From Pycnopodia helianthoides (Eukaryota; Echinodermata; Asteroidea; Forcipulatida; Asteriidae), in NCBI GenBank assembly GCA_032158295.1, contig CM063256.1:3334034-3398033 (forward strand): a DNA stretch of 64,000 nucleotides, in the 5' to 3' direction. The position numbers and the translations under genes are program-made. Positions 24,113-37,700 of the stretch are shown here, piece by piece. The notes beneath the pieces were generated by a model. That model was not told where the DNA came from, ran no database searches, and saw only the letters and a program-made list of their open reading frames with translations. Positions within the stretch are counted from its first letter, which is position 1. Each line of letters opens with the position of its first letter.

Positions 24113-24291
24113 CACACACACACACACACACACACATCCTTACGGATCCGGTTTGTGGGGTACTGCTATTGTTGTTCTATTATTCCCTTTTCTGAAGAAT
24201 TCCCTTGTGGGGCCCAATTGTTCCTATTGAAATGACCTTGTGGGGTCCATTGTTCCATTGTTGTCAGGACCCCACATATGCCCTTCTGTGT

Positions 24292-24344
<53 letters not shown>

Positions 24345-24679
24345 CCTTACGGATCCGGTTTGTGGGGTACTGCTATTGTTGTTCTATTATTCCCTTTTCT
24401 GAAGAATTCCCTTGTGGGGCCCAATTGTTCCTATTGAAATGACCTTGTGGGGTCCATTGTTCCATTGTTGTCAGGACCCCACATATGCCCTTGTGTGTGT
24501 CCACCACACACACACACACACATCCTTACGGATCCGGTTTGTGGGGTTACTGCTATTGTTGTTCTATTATTCCCTTTTCTGAAGAATTCCCTTGTGGGGC
24601 CCAATTGTTCCTATTGAAATGACCTTGTGGGGTCCATTGTTCCATTGTTGTCAGGACCCCACATATGCCCTGTGTGTGT

Positions 24680-24713
<34 letters not shown>

Positions 24714-24878
24714 CACACACATCCTTACGGATCCGGTTTGTGGGGTACTGCTATTGTTGTTCTATTATTCCCTTTTCTGAAGAATTCCCTTGTGGGGTCC
24801 AATTGTTCCTATTGAAATGACCTTGTGGGGTCCATTGTTCCATTGTTGTCAGGACCCCACATATGCCCTTGTGTGTGT

Positions 24879-24912
<34 letters not shown>

Positions 24913-25069
24913 CCTTACGGATCCGGAATGTGGGGTACTGCTATTGTTGTTCTATTATTCCCTTTTCTGAAGAATTCCCTTGTGGGGCCCAATTGTTCCT
25001 ATTGAAATGACCTTGTGGGGTCCATTGTTCCATTGTTGTCAGGACCCCACATATGCCCTTCTGTGTGTC

Positions 25070-25102
<33 letters not shown>

Positions 25103-25111
25103 ACACACACA

Positions 25112-25180
<69 letters not shown>
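24113..25180. repeat. (CA)n compound satellite, 5 units of about 180-205 bp
   Basis: Each unit is a variable (CA)n followed by ATCCTTACGGATCCGGTTTG and a ~140-bp constant part ending CAGGACCCCACATATGCCCT. Constant parts start at 24138, 24343, 24522, 24720 and 24911. A long (CA)n runs 25068-25180. Open frames in both strands are repeat artefacts. Confidence 0.92.
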
Positions 25181-25181
<1 letters not shown>

Positions 25182-25199
25182 TTTGATATAGTGTCCCTC

Positions 25200-26985
25200 A
25201 CCCTTCAAAAAGTGGGGGTGGGGACGTGTCCCCCCTGCCCCCTCCCCACCAGTATTGACGCTCATGCGCGTCACTATGTTGTTTACAGTTTAGTGATGCT
25301 AAGAGTTGTTTCATTCATAAATTGGACCATTAGAAAAGCACCACACCTGTTTATGTTTTGTTTTGTATCAAATCAAGTGTCATACAGTTCCAGTACATAA
25401 TGCGGAACACATCACCCAACTAGCTGTAAAGGCTGTGCAAGCAAAATGATGTGTCATGGAAAAAAAATTGCATGACTGGACATAATTTTTCGTCAAGGGC
25501 CCCTTCGCCAACCATATTGATGGACGAGAACAATTACCATTGTATGGAGGAACCGGACCAAAGCCCTAGCTTGGCTGGCGGCTGGTTATATTAGGAAAAA
25601 ATAATCTCCCAATATAATAGTTTCGTCACTTCTGTGACCGAATGGAAGTTCTACGAAACAGGAATGACAAATTGTCCGTCTTTTATAGCAGCTCGTATTT
25701 TTAATAGCTTGGCACATTCATAATGATTTGAGAGTATTGTAAGGAAAAACCCTTGTTTGCAAAGTTGAATAGTTTTTTTGTGTAATGTTCAGTCGCCACT
25801 GGTCTTTATTTGAGATTCATTTTCTTTTTGTTGGGATTTTCAGTTACGGGACGTTAGGTTTTATAGTTCGGTGTCTGCCTTGCAAAATGACGCAAAGCAA
25901 TCGATGTGCAACATTGCATGTCAAGGAAACCGAGTGTGAATGTTGTTTCGTTTCTGTCTGCCGTTGATAAGTTTTTCTGTCATTCACACGTTTTGCACTT
26001 TTTGTAGTTCTATGTGAGCGTTTAGCGTTGCTATCCACTTTCCGTTGGAACAAAATGGTGTACTTTACGTGCCTGCCTGGCAGAAAGTCGTACAGCCTTA
26101 CGTCCATCAGTGTCAAAACATTTTAGTTCAAATACAAATCTCAAAGTGTAAACCCCTGCAGTTTGGTTGCCATGTCCCTTAGTATGTTGTCGGCACACGC
26201 TTGACAAGTTTTTTCCCCATGTTATGTTTTGCATTCTGTTCAACGATTATTTGATCGAAGTGTGTTGTTAATTGCCCGTGTTAATTTAAGCTATTTGTTT
26301 GTTTGCTTAATTAATTAAGTTTTGTAATTTGGTTCCATCTACCATTGACAATTGACACACCGATTTTGTAAAAATTATGATGGCAGAGTTTTGTCCAGCC
26401 CCCTTCTAACCAAATCACTGCTCCATGTTGATTGACGCCCCCTCTATATACAGTATATCATGACATGGCATATGAGCTGACTGGTGTGTACGGCGTGGTT
26501 AAGACAATCGGAACAAAAACTATGTCAGCATGTGCTGACAACGTCCCTCTTTTAGTATTTTGATCAAAATATTGTACCAGTTTTTCCCGTGTACTGTAAC
26601 AAACAGAAATTGTGTAAATGGAGGTCGAGCCGACGCCCCTCCGAACACGGGAATGTCCCGTCGGAGCGGCAATTATTCAACGCTTCCAGGAAACGTAGTG
26701 GCTATTGACTCTGTGATTGGACAAAAACCGAGGGCAATGATTGTGTGTAAACTATACAAACTATAACTGTTAACAATGATTCAATGAGAAACCATGCAGG
26801 TTTACGAAGGTGCGCTGGAAGGATGCCAGTTGGGTTGCTGGACTGGTGGGATTTCTGAAAAAGGGCCTTTTGGGATCAAAGTGGCAATGTAGGAAGCAAA
26901 GCAGGACGCGACGTTGCAAATGCTGCAAATCTGTATCATGTCAGTTAACAGATTGATGATCAAACTCCTTGTACGAATACGGTTC
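25200..26985. other. no gene recognised
   Basis: Contains a G/C-rich patch at 25215-25255 and mixed AT-rich DNA. Several ~60-90-codon frames lack domains, splice context or agreement with one another. Confidence 0.4.
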
Positions 26986-26988
26986 TAG

Positions 26989-28081
26989 TTAAAGGGAGAC
27001 ACCGGCTTCGCTAGACTTTTTGGGCTACAAAAAGACTAAAACGTGACTCCAAAGGTCTTCCTGGAATGGAGAAGAACGGTTCCTAAAATAAACCATCAAA
27101 TTTTGCCGTTTTCGAGCATTTTTCGAAAAACGAAGGTCACGTCATTTATCCGAACCAAAATGTGGTTCCGACAAATGACGTGAGCTTTGGAGTTAGTTTT
27201 ACTTCCAGCCGTCTAAAATTAAATTACTGGACCAAATTTAAATCTGTTTTGTTTAAATTATTTATGAGTATTTGACAAAAAAAGTCTATGTATTCAGAAT
27301 ATGGATACAAGTTGTAAATAATGATGAAAAATCAAACGTAAGATTCGCATTCAGAGAGTCCGTGCAACGGAAGCGTGATTTACGGCGGCACCAGCGTGGG
27401 AGCTAGCGGAACGTAAACCTTGGGGCATATCCCGTACAGCCAGTGCCGCGTCTCGTGGGGGCCAGAGAGACAAAACCCGGGGCACTAACTTCCCAGCTCG
27501 CCTGTCTAGCCGTGAGCTTGTGGGAGGGGTAGGGAGCCAGACCATTATTTACGTTTTGTTTTACGAGGGTTTTAGTTTGTACCCCTAGCCATTTTACCCC
27601 AACTATTGTCACGTTAATGTTGCCTGCGCTACACAAGTAGCGGGACGACGACGGACTGTTTATCCCATACAGCTGGTCTAGTCTATGCTTTTCTCTATGG
27701 TTTAAGTAATAGATGTCCACATAATACTAGTTGGTGTGGATCGGACTAACGTGTGTTTATGTCAGTTTTTATGTACACGTGAATTTGTGCTTGATGGATA
27801 TGAAGACTGGGTCCTCATGTCTCACAATTGTTATAATTAATAAATAAGCAGATCACCAGTCTACTGACAACATTGTGCAACAATGTCACGTAAACTTGAC
27901 AGTTGTAACGGCTGGAAAAGCGTATACGCTGACCTTTGAACGCGTTTGGATTTTTTCACATTTTTCTTAAATTATACATGAAATTTTGACGATATTTTTT
28001 TACAACAACCATCTAGGAATTCGTTTGTATTGATTCCACATCACTTAATTAGGTAAACACTAAGCCGGTTTGTCCCTTTAA
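26989..28081. mobile_element. 1.09-kb TTAA-flanked element
   Basis: Terminal inverted repeats TTAAAGGGAGACACCGGCTT (left) and the complement of TTTAAAGGGACAAACCGGCTT-type sequence (right) agree at 15 of 18 compared bases and sit on TTAA. The interior has a GC-rich block (27340-27560). No transposase seen: probably non-autonomous. Confidence 0.6.
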
Positions 28082-28179
28082 ACAAACTGTTGATTCTATA
28101 CCCGACTAAACAGAAGGGAACTGTGATTGAGACCAGTTGCCTCGTTATGCCTGTATTAGCATCAAAAAGTATTTTAGGG

Positions 28180-28571
28180 TTAAAGGAACATTACAGAATT
28201 GGTAAGAAAAAAACTTGTAAAATATACTTTTTATCACAGATTTACATAAAACGTACACGGTCTAATGATGATGATAGTAGAAAACATCCCTTGAAATATT
28301 TCTGTCTGAAATGCCATATTTGATGAGAAATTAATAAACTAATTTTCCGATTGGAGTTTATCGCTCAGTGAGCGTTTTATTCATTTGTTGAATCTATATG
28401 ATTTCATGCAAATGTGTAATCGGTTTTCACTATTTTCTCGTGACGCAGATGGCCGATCGATCTCAAACTTCTACAGGTTTGTCAGTTTATGTATATGGTG
28501 GATTACATAAAGTGCTTACACTGCCAGCAACTGTTTTGTTAGCAAAAACCAATTATGTAATGTTCCTTTAA
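28180..28571. mobile_element. TTAA-flanked MITE, family 3, second copy
   Basis: Same termini as 17665-18015 (TTAAAGGAACATTACAGAAT). The right half is nearly identical, the left half differs, so the copy is no longer a perfect foldback. Confidence 0.8.
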
Positions 28572-28574
28572 GTT

Positions 28575-30730
28575 GGGAACCTTACATTTTAGCAAAGATA
28601 CATGAATTGTTATAAATTCATTGGTAGCTATTCTAGCTCATTCGCATAATTAAGCATTGGTAGCTGTACTAGCTCATTTGCATAATTAGGCATCTGGCTT
28701 ATCACTGATTACATTGCTTGACCCTCAAAACATCGGAGAAGACACTTCATTTGTAATGTTTGTTTGCCTAGTTACAGAGATATAGAGTTTATCTTTGTGG
28801 CTTCAAGTTTGACTGTTGGTACGCACTAATGAATGGTATTTCATCTGCACGCGGGTAAACAGTGTCTTTTCATGACATCCGGATTTGTAGCGTTTCCTCG
28901 TCTGTACTTGTACTTGACGACATTTGCCAGGGTATAATGATCTCAGATAACTTGAATATGTATGGTTAACAAAGTCTAGCACGTACAGTTTTTTGAAACA
29001 AGTTGGAGAATCATTGTTGACTGTAGCAGGGGTGAAACAATTGTTTTATTTTTATTGTTATAATTATTATTATTACAATTTAATTTAAATTTTTGTGGGG
29101 GGCCGGGAAACTCAATTAATGGGTTGATGTTACAAAACATCACACGGTTCTTCTTGACACGAGTTTTAAATATCGTCAGAGTGATTTATACTGAGAGATC
29201 GTAATTTATTCAGCAGTTAAAACTAATTTATTGGTCAACTCATAATGATAAGGAGTAATACCATCGTTCGTGTGCCATACAACCAAGCAGTGAAATGTTT
29301 ATACAGTCTTATTGGAAACAGTGACAACTAAATAATATTTTAGTCAGACATTTTGTACACGTGTTTACTTCGATTACCGAATTAAAAAACAAAAAATCAA
29401 TTAGTGTGACTTTGGGTTGTCTTTATAAGCAATATTGTTATTTTAGTATTTTAAACAAAAACATTTGGATAATGGGCCTGGAATTAACTTAACGTTCATT
29501 TAGTTTCATTTAGTTCATTTATCTTCATCGTTTCGTGAAATCGAACCCTTCGTCATCATCAATGTTTGTCCCTTTTTACAATTTATTAGAATAGGTCAGC
29601 TCGAGTCTGGACTACCGTCAAGTTCGGGCTTAACTGCAGCGCCCGACCACGGTCGCGTTCTGAATGAAGCTTTCTTGCCAATTTCACTGAGTGGTTGTGT
29701 AACTTGGGTAAGTTCGTGTATGAAATTACATTACACTACATTTTGTACGCATAATTTCATGTCATACTTGCTTGACTTCTAAATCTAAACAGCAGACCTC
29801 TAACCAGTGACGTAGTCACTAAAAGATGGGTTTAGGGGTGTTGGATTGCCTGAATAGGCTTCAGCTACAATGTATAGAAAGAGAACACAAAAACGTGGAG
29901 TGGTTCCACATAGTTATTGCACCCTGATTATGGAGTTGTCTTAATAATCAAAAACAATTGGTACGAAAACAATGCACAAGCAACAATGTCATTTTGGGTG
30001 CATCGTCCTTGTTGGTATACACTGCAGAGCTTTCAACTTGTCATTATATTTCATTGTTGAGCGGTAAGCTGTCTGTCCATATTGGACTCGCAATTGATCT
30101 AAATTAAAATGCGTACAATTATTTCAGCGCTTCCTTGTCTTTGTGTTTGTCTGTTTTTGTATTTAAGAATCAACCCGGATCTGGCCCCAAACCAATCCTC
30201 GTCATAATATTATTACCAGTGTCAGGTTGAATGTCGCCCACACGGCACTCTCTACACAAAGACGTTTAATGAGGAAGTTGCAAAAAATTGGATGCACTTC
30301 AAAAATAATAATGTGCCATGTCTCATTTAATAACACGACTTTTTCTGTAAATCAAAGATTTGAAGGTCCGGGGATTTGTGGTTTGTTGGAAATGATTGTT
30401 GACTTCACCCAGTGACCCAGGCACACTCAGGGAGAAATCTGAAAAGCTTGTGCTACTTATAGTCAGTTTTTGTTTGTGCTATTTTCGTTTATAAGAATCA
30501 CATAATTATATTATGTTACATGAGTGGAAAATTGTATTTTCAAGCTGCTCTGGACGCTGTGTGCGTCAAAGTTTTCTAAATTGTGATCTTTTTATATCAT
30601 AATATATTATATTAGATCACTTGTCATGTTTGCTTGCCTAGTAATGGCGGCCACTAATTTGCATATTTGTGAGTATTGTTACCACTATACTTATTTCAGA
30701 ACTGTCTCAATCCTACTCTCTGACCTTCAA
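28575..30730. other. no gene recognised
   Basis: AT-rich DNA. A near-duplicate TTGGTAGCT..TAGCTCATT..CATAATTA occurs at 28620-28690. Nothing coding seen. Confidence 0.4.
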
Positions 30731-30734
30731 AGGC

Positions 30735-31420
30735 CAAAGTATGTTTGGAGTCATCGATTGCATTAGATACTTTATCAATCAAGGAATGCATGAATGGTTG
30801 AATGTTTACTACGGAAACCGAACTGTTGTTAAAATGTCAAACTTATTCAGAAAATTAGAGGTATTGGCATAGACACATTTTTCAAAAATCTTTCAAAAAC
30901 ATATAAGAATAGAGATGGGCCTTTAATTAGTTATATTGTTACGATCGCCCTTTTTGAAAACTGGTATGACTTTTTAATTAATTATTTCTGAGGGAACAAT
31001 GCCAGTCGTACGGAAGTGTTGACAACATGAACAAGAGATTATTAATGGCAAAAAATGACTTCTTGATAATGGAAATAATGATCAGGTCATGGCCAGAACT
31101 TTTGTTTTGTTTTGCAAATTGTTAACAATGTCCAAATTTTCATGACCAGAACTTGCTGGAGTAAAAAAGAAGGAATTTGAATTAGGGTTGGGCGAAACTG
31201 AGTAGGTTGGATGTTTTTAGCAAGGTTGTGACCAATATTGATAAAGTAGTGATTGAAGTGATTTGCAATTTAATCTGGCTTGTCAATCAAATTCCCATTA
31301 ACAATAATGCTGTTAATACCATGAGAATGGTATTTTTATTCAGAACAGAATTGATAACCTTCCAGGTATTACGGGATATTATTTCCTTCTTTTTTCAAAC
31401 TGAAGGGAACAGTAATTTTT
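30735..31420 (-). pseudogene. decayed LINE ORF2 (linker and reverse transcriptase)
   Basis: On the - strand, across several frameshifts, the order of motifs is RNTWKVINSVLNKN, then NHFNHYFINIGHNLAKNI, then KVIPVFKKGDRNNITN with RPISIL, KIFEKCVYAN, and finally DKVSNAIDDSKHTL. This is the linker-to-fingers/palm order of CR1/Jockey-type non-LTR retrotransposons. Ends near 30735 by truncation. Not functional. Confidence 0.8.
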
Positions 31421-31584
31421 CTTGCAAAGACGTAAAAGGCTTGTCAAGGTATTTTTTTATACTTGGTATACTTTCATTTATGTGAGGTTGTAGGGTTGGA
31501 CAAGTACTGACTATACAATTTATTCTTTTTCTTAAGAGGAGGGAATGTGTAATCCAAGGGGTAGTTATTTTTAATTTTTTTAAT

Positions 31585-31720
31585 ACACTAAACCCTTAAT
31601 GATTTGGGCTGTTGACCCAAATCAACTGACACCATCACGGGCACATTACCACCTACTCCTGGGGCTGAAACAGGGTTACCCCCTTTCACAGTCCGTGAGG
31701 ATGTAGACATGGGTATTATC
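31585..31720 (-). repeat. dispersed repeat, second copy of 11880-12010
   Basis: Shares GATTTGGGCTGTTGACCCAA and CCACCTACTCCTGGGGCTGA with the copy near 11,900, in the same orientation. Confidence 0.8.
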
Positions 31721-33430
31721 CACTGGGAGCCTGGCTGGTAGAGCAGAATACACGACCTTCCCAACTTTTTACGAAGCAATTATGATTAAGTGCCTTGCTC
31801 AAGGGCACAAGTGTCATGACTGAGAAAATAATAGTTCTTGAATAGTTGAAATATGATTAGCTTCAGTATTTTTGTTTGGTCTAACCAAAGGTGTATTTTA
31901 ATCTACCAGCCTCCTGCCCCTCCCACCTTTGATGGTTATGCCGCGATGAGACCGTGGATCTCTCAGGAAATGCACCATATTTTTCAGAAATTATAATTGA
32001 AAGTCTTGCATAACCATTATTCCCACCATGATGCGAGACACAAATCTGCCCTCCTTCTCTCTAACAAGACCCCGCCCCCAAGAAACGGTATTATGAAGGA
32101 AAGACTTGGGGAAGTTGAATAAAGTTGGTTTTCTTCGGATACGATATAACACACACCACACACACACAAACACACATGAGGCGAGCATCGACATGACAAG
32201 GGACGACTCGACTGGGCAGCCCGGAATGTTTGAACGACAAAGGAATTGTAAGTTTATTTTGTCATAATAAGCCCCATTGAACAAAATAATGAGGTCAAAT
32301 AGACTTCTGGAATTAATGAGTTGATATTAACATCGAATAAAACTATATCCAGTCTTTTATTTTAGTGGGACTGGGTTGCAAGGTCGTTGTGCTGTCCGTG
32401 TATAGCCATATACTAACTATATAGGCAAATTATCTTCTCTCTGTTCATTCTAGCCCAGGTTGGACTCCTCCGTTGCATACACCGTCAGTGCAATGCATCG
32501 GATACTGACGTCCTACCAGGGCTATGTTCATTCTATTTCTACCAAGCAAAACTGCACTGGCTGATAAAGTGGCATTGTCGTTTGCAATTAATTAGAACAC
32601 ACATTTGTTATACATTATTGAACTATCAATCCTTCTGTTTCCTTGCTGTTATTGCTTTGTGTTTTTGTATGGTAGTGATAAAATGTGTGTAATGCCTATG
32701 GACCTCAGCTATTTTAAGTGACATTTGTATATGTTCACAAAACATTTGACTTTGTTTTGTAAAGCTTGTTTGACTTAGAGTTTGACGTCTGTTGTGTTCC
32801 ATCATACGTGTAAGTTTTGAGTTAATGCACAGTGTAATGCCATTATGCTTACGCTAATAAAAAAAGAGCCTCGCCACTTTATACTCCTAACTATCATGAC
32901 TATGGCTTTATTATGGGTCTCCTCCATAGAGCTATATTATATTGACTAGAGTGCTAACACACCCGTTATACACGCACTAAGGTTTTGAAGCCGTGTGGGC
33001 GCATCCATGTTTATGTACAAACCAATACAAAAGCTTGAAATTTGGTACGGCAATTGTACGGCTATTTGCATGATAAAGCGTTTGTTCTTTTCTATGTGTC
33101 ATCGAACCAAATATGCAGCAAATGAGAACGCACAATCTGCTAATGAGCATACAAACTGCGAGCGTCATGTGCGTCATGTTTAACATGTGCGTTTGCGCGT
33201 ATACGTCTTTTTTTTTTAGTTCGTCATTCTTGCCGGCATATTGTGTATCCTTGAAGCAGATTTCGTTTTTTCCCCTTGACATCTGGAAGCATTGAATCCT
33301 CCCAAACAAGGCTTTAGTTCGACTCTGCATTTTTCCTAAGACGTAAGTAACAACATCAGAGAATCACCTTACATATTTTTTTAAGACATCACTAAAATCA
33401 CCTGTTTACAAGAGCAATGATCGTTAGATT

Positions 33431-33485
33431 AAATATGGCGCGTACGTAAGCGCGCACGCCGAATGCAAAATTTTCGCGGCCATGT
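33431..33485 (+). promoter_or_regulatory. CpG cluster with YY1-like AAATATGGCGCG, possible MED23 promoter
   Basis: About nine CpGs in 50 bp in an otherwise CpG-poor flank, 1.2 kb before the first coding exon, followed by ACGTAAGC that could serve as a donor to the acceptor at 34628. Promoter role is inference only. Confidence 0.2.
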
Positions 33486-33810
33486 GTGCTCTCTTAAAAT
33501 TAAAATCGTTCCGTAGTCACGCAACACATCAAACATGTCTGCGCCCAGGGTGGCTTCTAAACTCAGAGCAAGTTAGCGCTCTAGTCAATATATATACTCT
33601 ATGGTCTCCACAAACCTCAAGTTATCAAAACTTTTTGCCCTTCACATTTGCATGCCTACAGTTCTTATTTGAAACCCGATCTCCCCAAAATTAGGCTATA
33701 TGTGCTCTTTTAGTCTTTGTACTCTCATTGAGCAGAGTGTGGCTCCAGAAAAGCCACTGGGCAACCATGTTTTTATACATGCAAGCACAAAGTAGCAGCA
33801 AAGGGGATAC

Positions 33811-33905
33811 ATGTAGTTGTACATGTAGCTCAGTTGGTAGAGCACCCACGTCGTTAATCCCGAGGTCGCAGTCTAAGTCCAGCTCTGGTCAACTATTTTT
33901 TCATA
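33811..33905 (+). repeat. tRNA-like SINE segment or tRNA pseudogene
   Basis: TGTAGCTCAGTTGGTAGAGC is a good A box/D arm, but the B box is degraded and acceptor pairing is absent, so it is not a functional tRNA. Confidence 0.5.
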
Positions 33906-34628
33906 TTTGTTTTATTAGCCCAAATTACCTAATACAAGTGTAAGATATCCCTTTTTAATTTTTGTCTCAGACTGCTTTATCTTGATTTTAATTTATTACC
34001 TTTTTTTGATGTCACTCTTTGTAAACTGAATATCCTTTTATACTTGTTGGTTGTTATTTTTAATAAAACCGAAATGAATAAATAACTGAATGAATGAAAA
34101 GATATTGTTAATAACTACAAAATGTGTGGATCAAATCTGCTGATTTTTATTTTTGGACTACCCTTAAACACCACTTGTTCATATACTGTAGTGATTTCTG
34201 GGTGAGTGAACTCAAAGGTTGACTACTAGTTTTAGTAGTAGTGTGGGAAAGCTGGGTCCCATTATAACGTAAACACAAAAATCCTATTGCCCCCCCCCCC
34301 CCCCATTTGTGTGCACAAAAACTCTTAGTAGTGAACCAACGTGTACATTTTCAGAATGCTTAAATCTTTAGTGTGTGGGTCCAGGAAACATTTATTCATC
34401 TGTTCAGACCATTAGAACAAGAATTGTGCCCCACAAACACAGTTATTTACCCGTAATACAATCTGCCTCCCTGTGCGTTCCGCTGGTCCAGCATGTGCGT
34501 TTGTTCCCTTGGCTGCTCGGAGGGTTAAAAAAAGTATGAAGCTGGTCCTTCCACCTGTGCTCCGAGGGTTAAGGGATTGTTGAAAACCCAAATGATGTCA
34601 ATTTCTGACATGATTTTTATCTTTTTAG

Positions 34629-34699
34629 ATCCTACCCCATCAACCTTGAGACTTGATTATATTATGCTTGATTGAGTGGTAGTCTCCAAGAGTCTGACA
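34629..34699 (+). other. MED23: putative MED23 5' UTR segment
   Basis: A pyrimidine-AG acceptor-like site ends at 34628, and an in-frame TGA (34673-34675) precedes the MED23 ATG. This fits a 5' UTR segment joined to an upstream noncoding exon. An unspliced leader is equally possible; no transcript evidence is available. Confidence 0.3.
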
Positions 34700-34756
34700 A
34701 TGTCGTCAACATCTCCACTCGACGCTCAACTACAGGAAATCCTTAACGATGCACTG
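34700..34756 (+). CDS. MED23: MED23 exon 1 (residues 1-19)
   Basis: Begins MSSTSPLDAQLQEILNDAL, aligned with the METQLQSIF start of vertebrate MED23. The donor GTGAGT follows at 34757, phase 0. Start codon choice is supported by the upstream in-frame stop. Confidence 0.85.
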
Positions 34757-37700
34757 GTGAGTGTAGACAAAAATCACACAAAATGTTTTGCCCATACACT
34801 GTTATGTGTTAAGCAGTGTAAGCTCAGTTAAAAAAAGTTATATTACTTGGGTGGGATTTGGACCGACCACCTTTGCCATTGTAGATTACGTCTTAAAGTA
34901 CCACTAGACTACCGAGCTTGCCTGGTAGCTAGAGGCAGTTTGAATCCTACATTGTAGCAGTGGGTACCACAACGATTTAAGAAAAAGAAGATTGAAAATA
35001 TTAATTGTGTTTTACCCGTACACGGATGTGTGTTAAGCACTATATACTTTCTTGAGTCCTTTGAAAAAGAAAATCCCTGATAAAAAATTCTATATATACA
35101 GGCCTGGAATTACACAAAGGCCACAGAAGTCATGGCCTCTGTTGCCCCTTGTCTTGGCCTTGGTGCCTCATCAAAAGTTTCCCATAGTAGACTTTAAAGG
35201 CCCTGTACACTATTGGTAAGATCGAAAAACACAATGTTCACAGATTCACACATAACTTACATGATTTAAAGTAAGTAATGGTAGAAAGGGTTCCTTAAAA
35301 TATTTCTGCCTAAAATGCTATCGTTTCTGAGAAACGAGTAAAACAATAGTAATTATCGCGCGCGATAATTTGAAAAAACAGAAAACACATAAGATCTCTT
35401 TTCACTATTTTCTCGTGACCTCGATGACCAATTGAGCTCAAACTTTCACAGGTTTGTTTGTTCATGCATATGTTTAATCACACAAAATGTGGACGCTGAT
35501 TTTGAGCTGTTACCAAAAGTGTACAATACCTTTAAGATTTTCAAATGAAAACTTTCCATTTAAAAAAATAAATAAAATGGCCTTGCTCTTTTAAATATGA
35601 AATTCCAGGCATGCATATAAATAAATTAAACTAGAGCTGTGTGTTCGTTTGCAAACTAAACACAGAGCTGTTCCATGTAAAAACTACACTTTTTTTTCAG
35701 GCCTCGGATTTCGCCACGGCACCACAGCAATTGCTTTGGGTCCCTTAAAAACCTTCAATACAAATTCAAATTTTCCTCATTGGGTGCCCTTCATTTTGGG
35801 GAAATTGCCGTGCCCTTTTGAAAAAGAAAATCGAGGCATCCTTTAAGGTGACGTTACATATGCTGCTAGTGAGTTACATTTGAATAATTGTCTGGTACAG
35901 TGACTGCTTAGTCACAAGTGACCGCTTTAATTTTAACTATTTCAACTAGAAACAGTTGCTATTTTTATTTTTGCAGAGAACTACATCAATAGAGGAAGCC
36001 TTTTGTGGGTAAGACTCTCTCTTTTTGTCTTTCTTCTTTTCTCTGTTCCGAAGCCCAGATGTTTTGTTTTTTTCAAATGTGGTGAGGGGTTAATAAAATG
36101 TGCCAGCCTGCAGTATTATAACTTTGTATGAAGAAAGACCTATAAAACGTCCTACGTACATACCTCACGGCATACAGTAAACGTTTAAGACACCACCATG
36201 GAATAAACAAATTCACTAAACGATAGTGTGCATAGAATGAGTGTATCGACTAGTTATGAAAGATCTAGACATTGAAACACTCGGCATGAATGGAAGAAAA
36301 AAAAAAAAAAATAGCAAGTTTTGCAGTGTATTATGATTGGCATGCAGGAAGGGGAGAGTGAGACGTAGGTGTATATGTATGCGAGACGTAGTTGAATTGG
36401 AGTCCACTTCGGTTTTGAATGATTGATAAACTATACCAGCCTGCAATATGATATCATGTGGTGAATGCATCTACACAGCCGGTACACAGTCAACCCTCCT
36501 CCTGTCTGACCGTTTGATTTGGGGGGAAAACCCACAAGACCGCAGGGCTTGTAGCTCAAAATATTTACTGGACTGGAATTTTGAGTGCAAGACCAGAATT
36601 GAAGTGAGAAGAAAAAATGCCTGCACAGGTTAATAATTGAACTGTTTGAATTTGAAATAAGAGAAGATTGATCTCATTTGTATATTATGGGTAATCTTTG
36701 ATAATCAACAGATTTGTATTTATCAGACTGAAAGTCAACATTTGAACACAAACACAAGACCGCCGGACTTGTCCGGACATGAGTTTACTGACCCTCGGGC
36801 CAGCGGTTCAGTGTAAAGTTCGAGCCCTGAATTAAAGAGTAGGTGGATTAAACTAATGTGTTTCTTGCTCCCGTTCACACATGTAGCTACATCCTTCACT
36901 CTCCTGAAGATGACAGAAACAAGGTCATCTGCTGCATCGACTCCTTCAACCGTTTCTGGAAATCTCTTTCTGCTGTAAGTTCTACACTTATGCCGGATTG
37001 GCGGTGACAGTTCTGGCTTTGACTGTTGCTAGGAGTGTTGCTAAGGACGTCCCATACTTCACTGCATGATGACGTGGCAATCTAGCCGTAGCCAGAGCCA
37101 TAGCCGCCATTTCCGACACGGCCATAAAGCCATGTCAATATGAATCAGCAATGCTCTAAATAAATAGCAATAAATAGCAAGACAAGTTCTCTAAAGAACA
37201 AAATCTACACAGCAAAGTAGATATACACATGGTGTTACTGCAAACTAAATATACATTGATACCTCACCATGCATTGCCTCAAAAACCATGTAGCAACAGT
37301 CTTCTGCCCAAAATTAGTATTTGAAATTATCTTCTTCCTACGAAACATTGTGTCATGCTATTTTTTTAGTGGAAAAGATATGAACTTTTTCCCCAAATGT
37401 GAGTTACAGCCTTGTTGCACTGACTAATAGAATTGTTTTGTTTTTAGGAGTCACATGAGCTTGTCTTGGGGTTCTACGTCACCCACATCCACCGTCAGAA
37501 ATCTCATCAACGATTAAAACTCCTATGTGATATGCTACTGATGTCAGCAGATCAGCATGGAATTCCAGCGAGGTAAGAATTAAGATGTCATTTCCATCTT
37601 GTGGGGTGTCGTGGCCGAGTGGTTTAGAGCATCGGGTTCAAGTTCTGGTGGTCGAGTCATCGGGGTGTGGGTTCGGATCCTGGTCGTGACACTTGTGTCC

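Larger units (their letters stand above)
31800..34620. other. upstream flank of MED23; no gene recognised
   Basis: Mostly AT-rich with a short CA tract (32150-32173), a C-run (34290-34305), a CpG cluster at 33431-33485 and a tRNA-like segment near 33,820. No ORF with a recognisable domain. Confidence 0.45.

Noticed and set aside
24205..25400. His/Thr-rich or Cys/Val-rich frames
   Set aside because: Translation of (CA)n and its complement.
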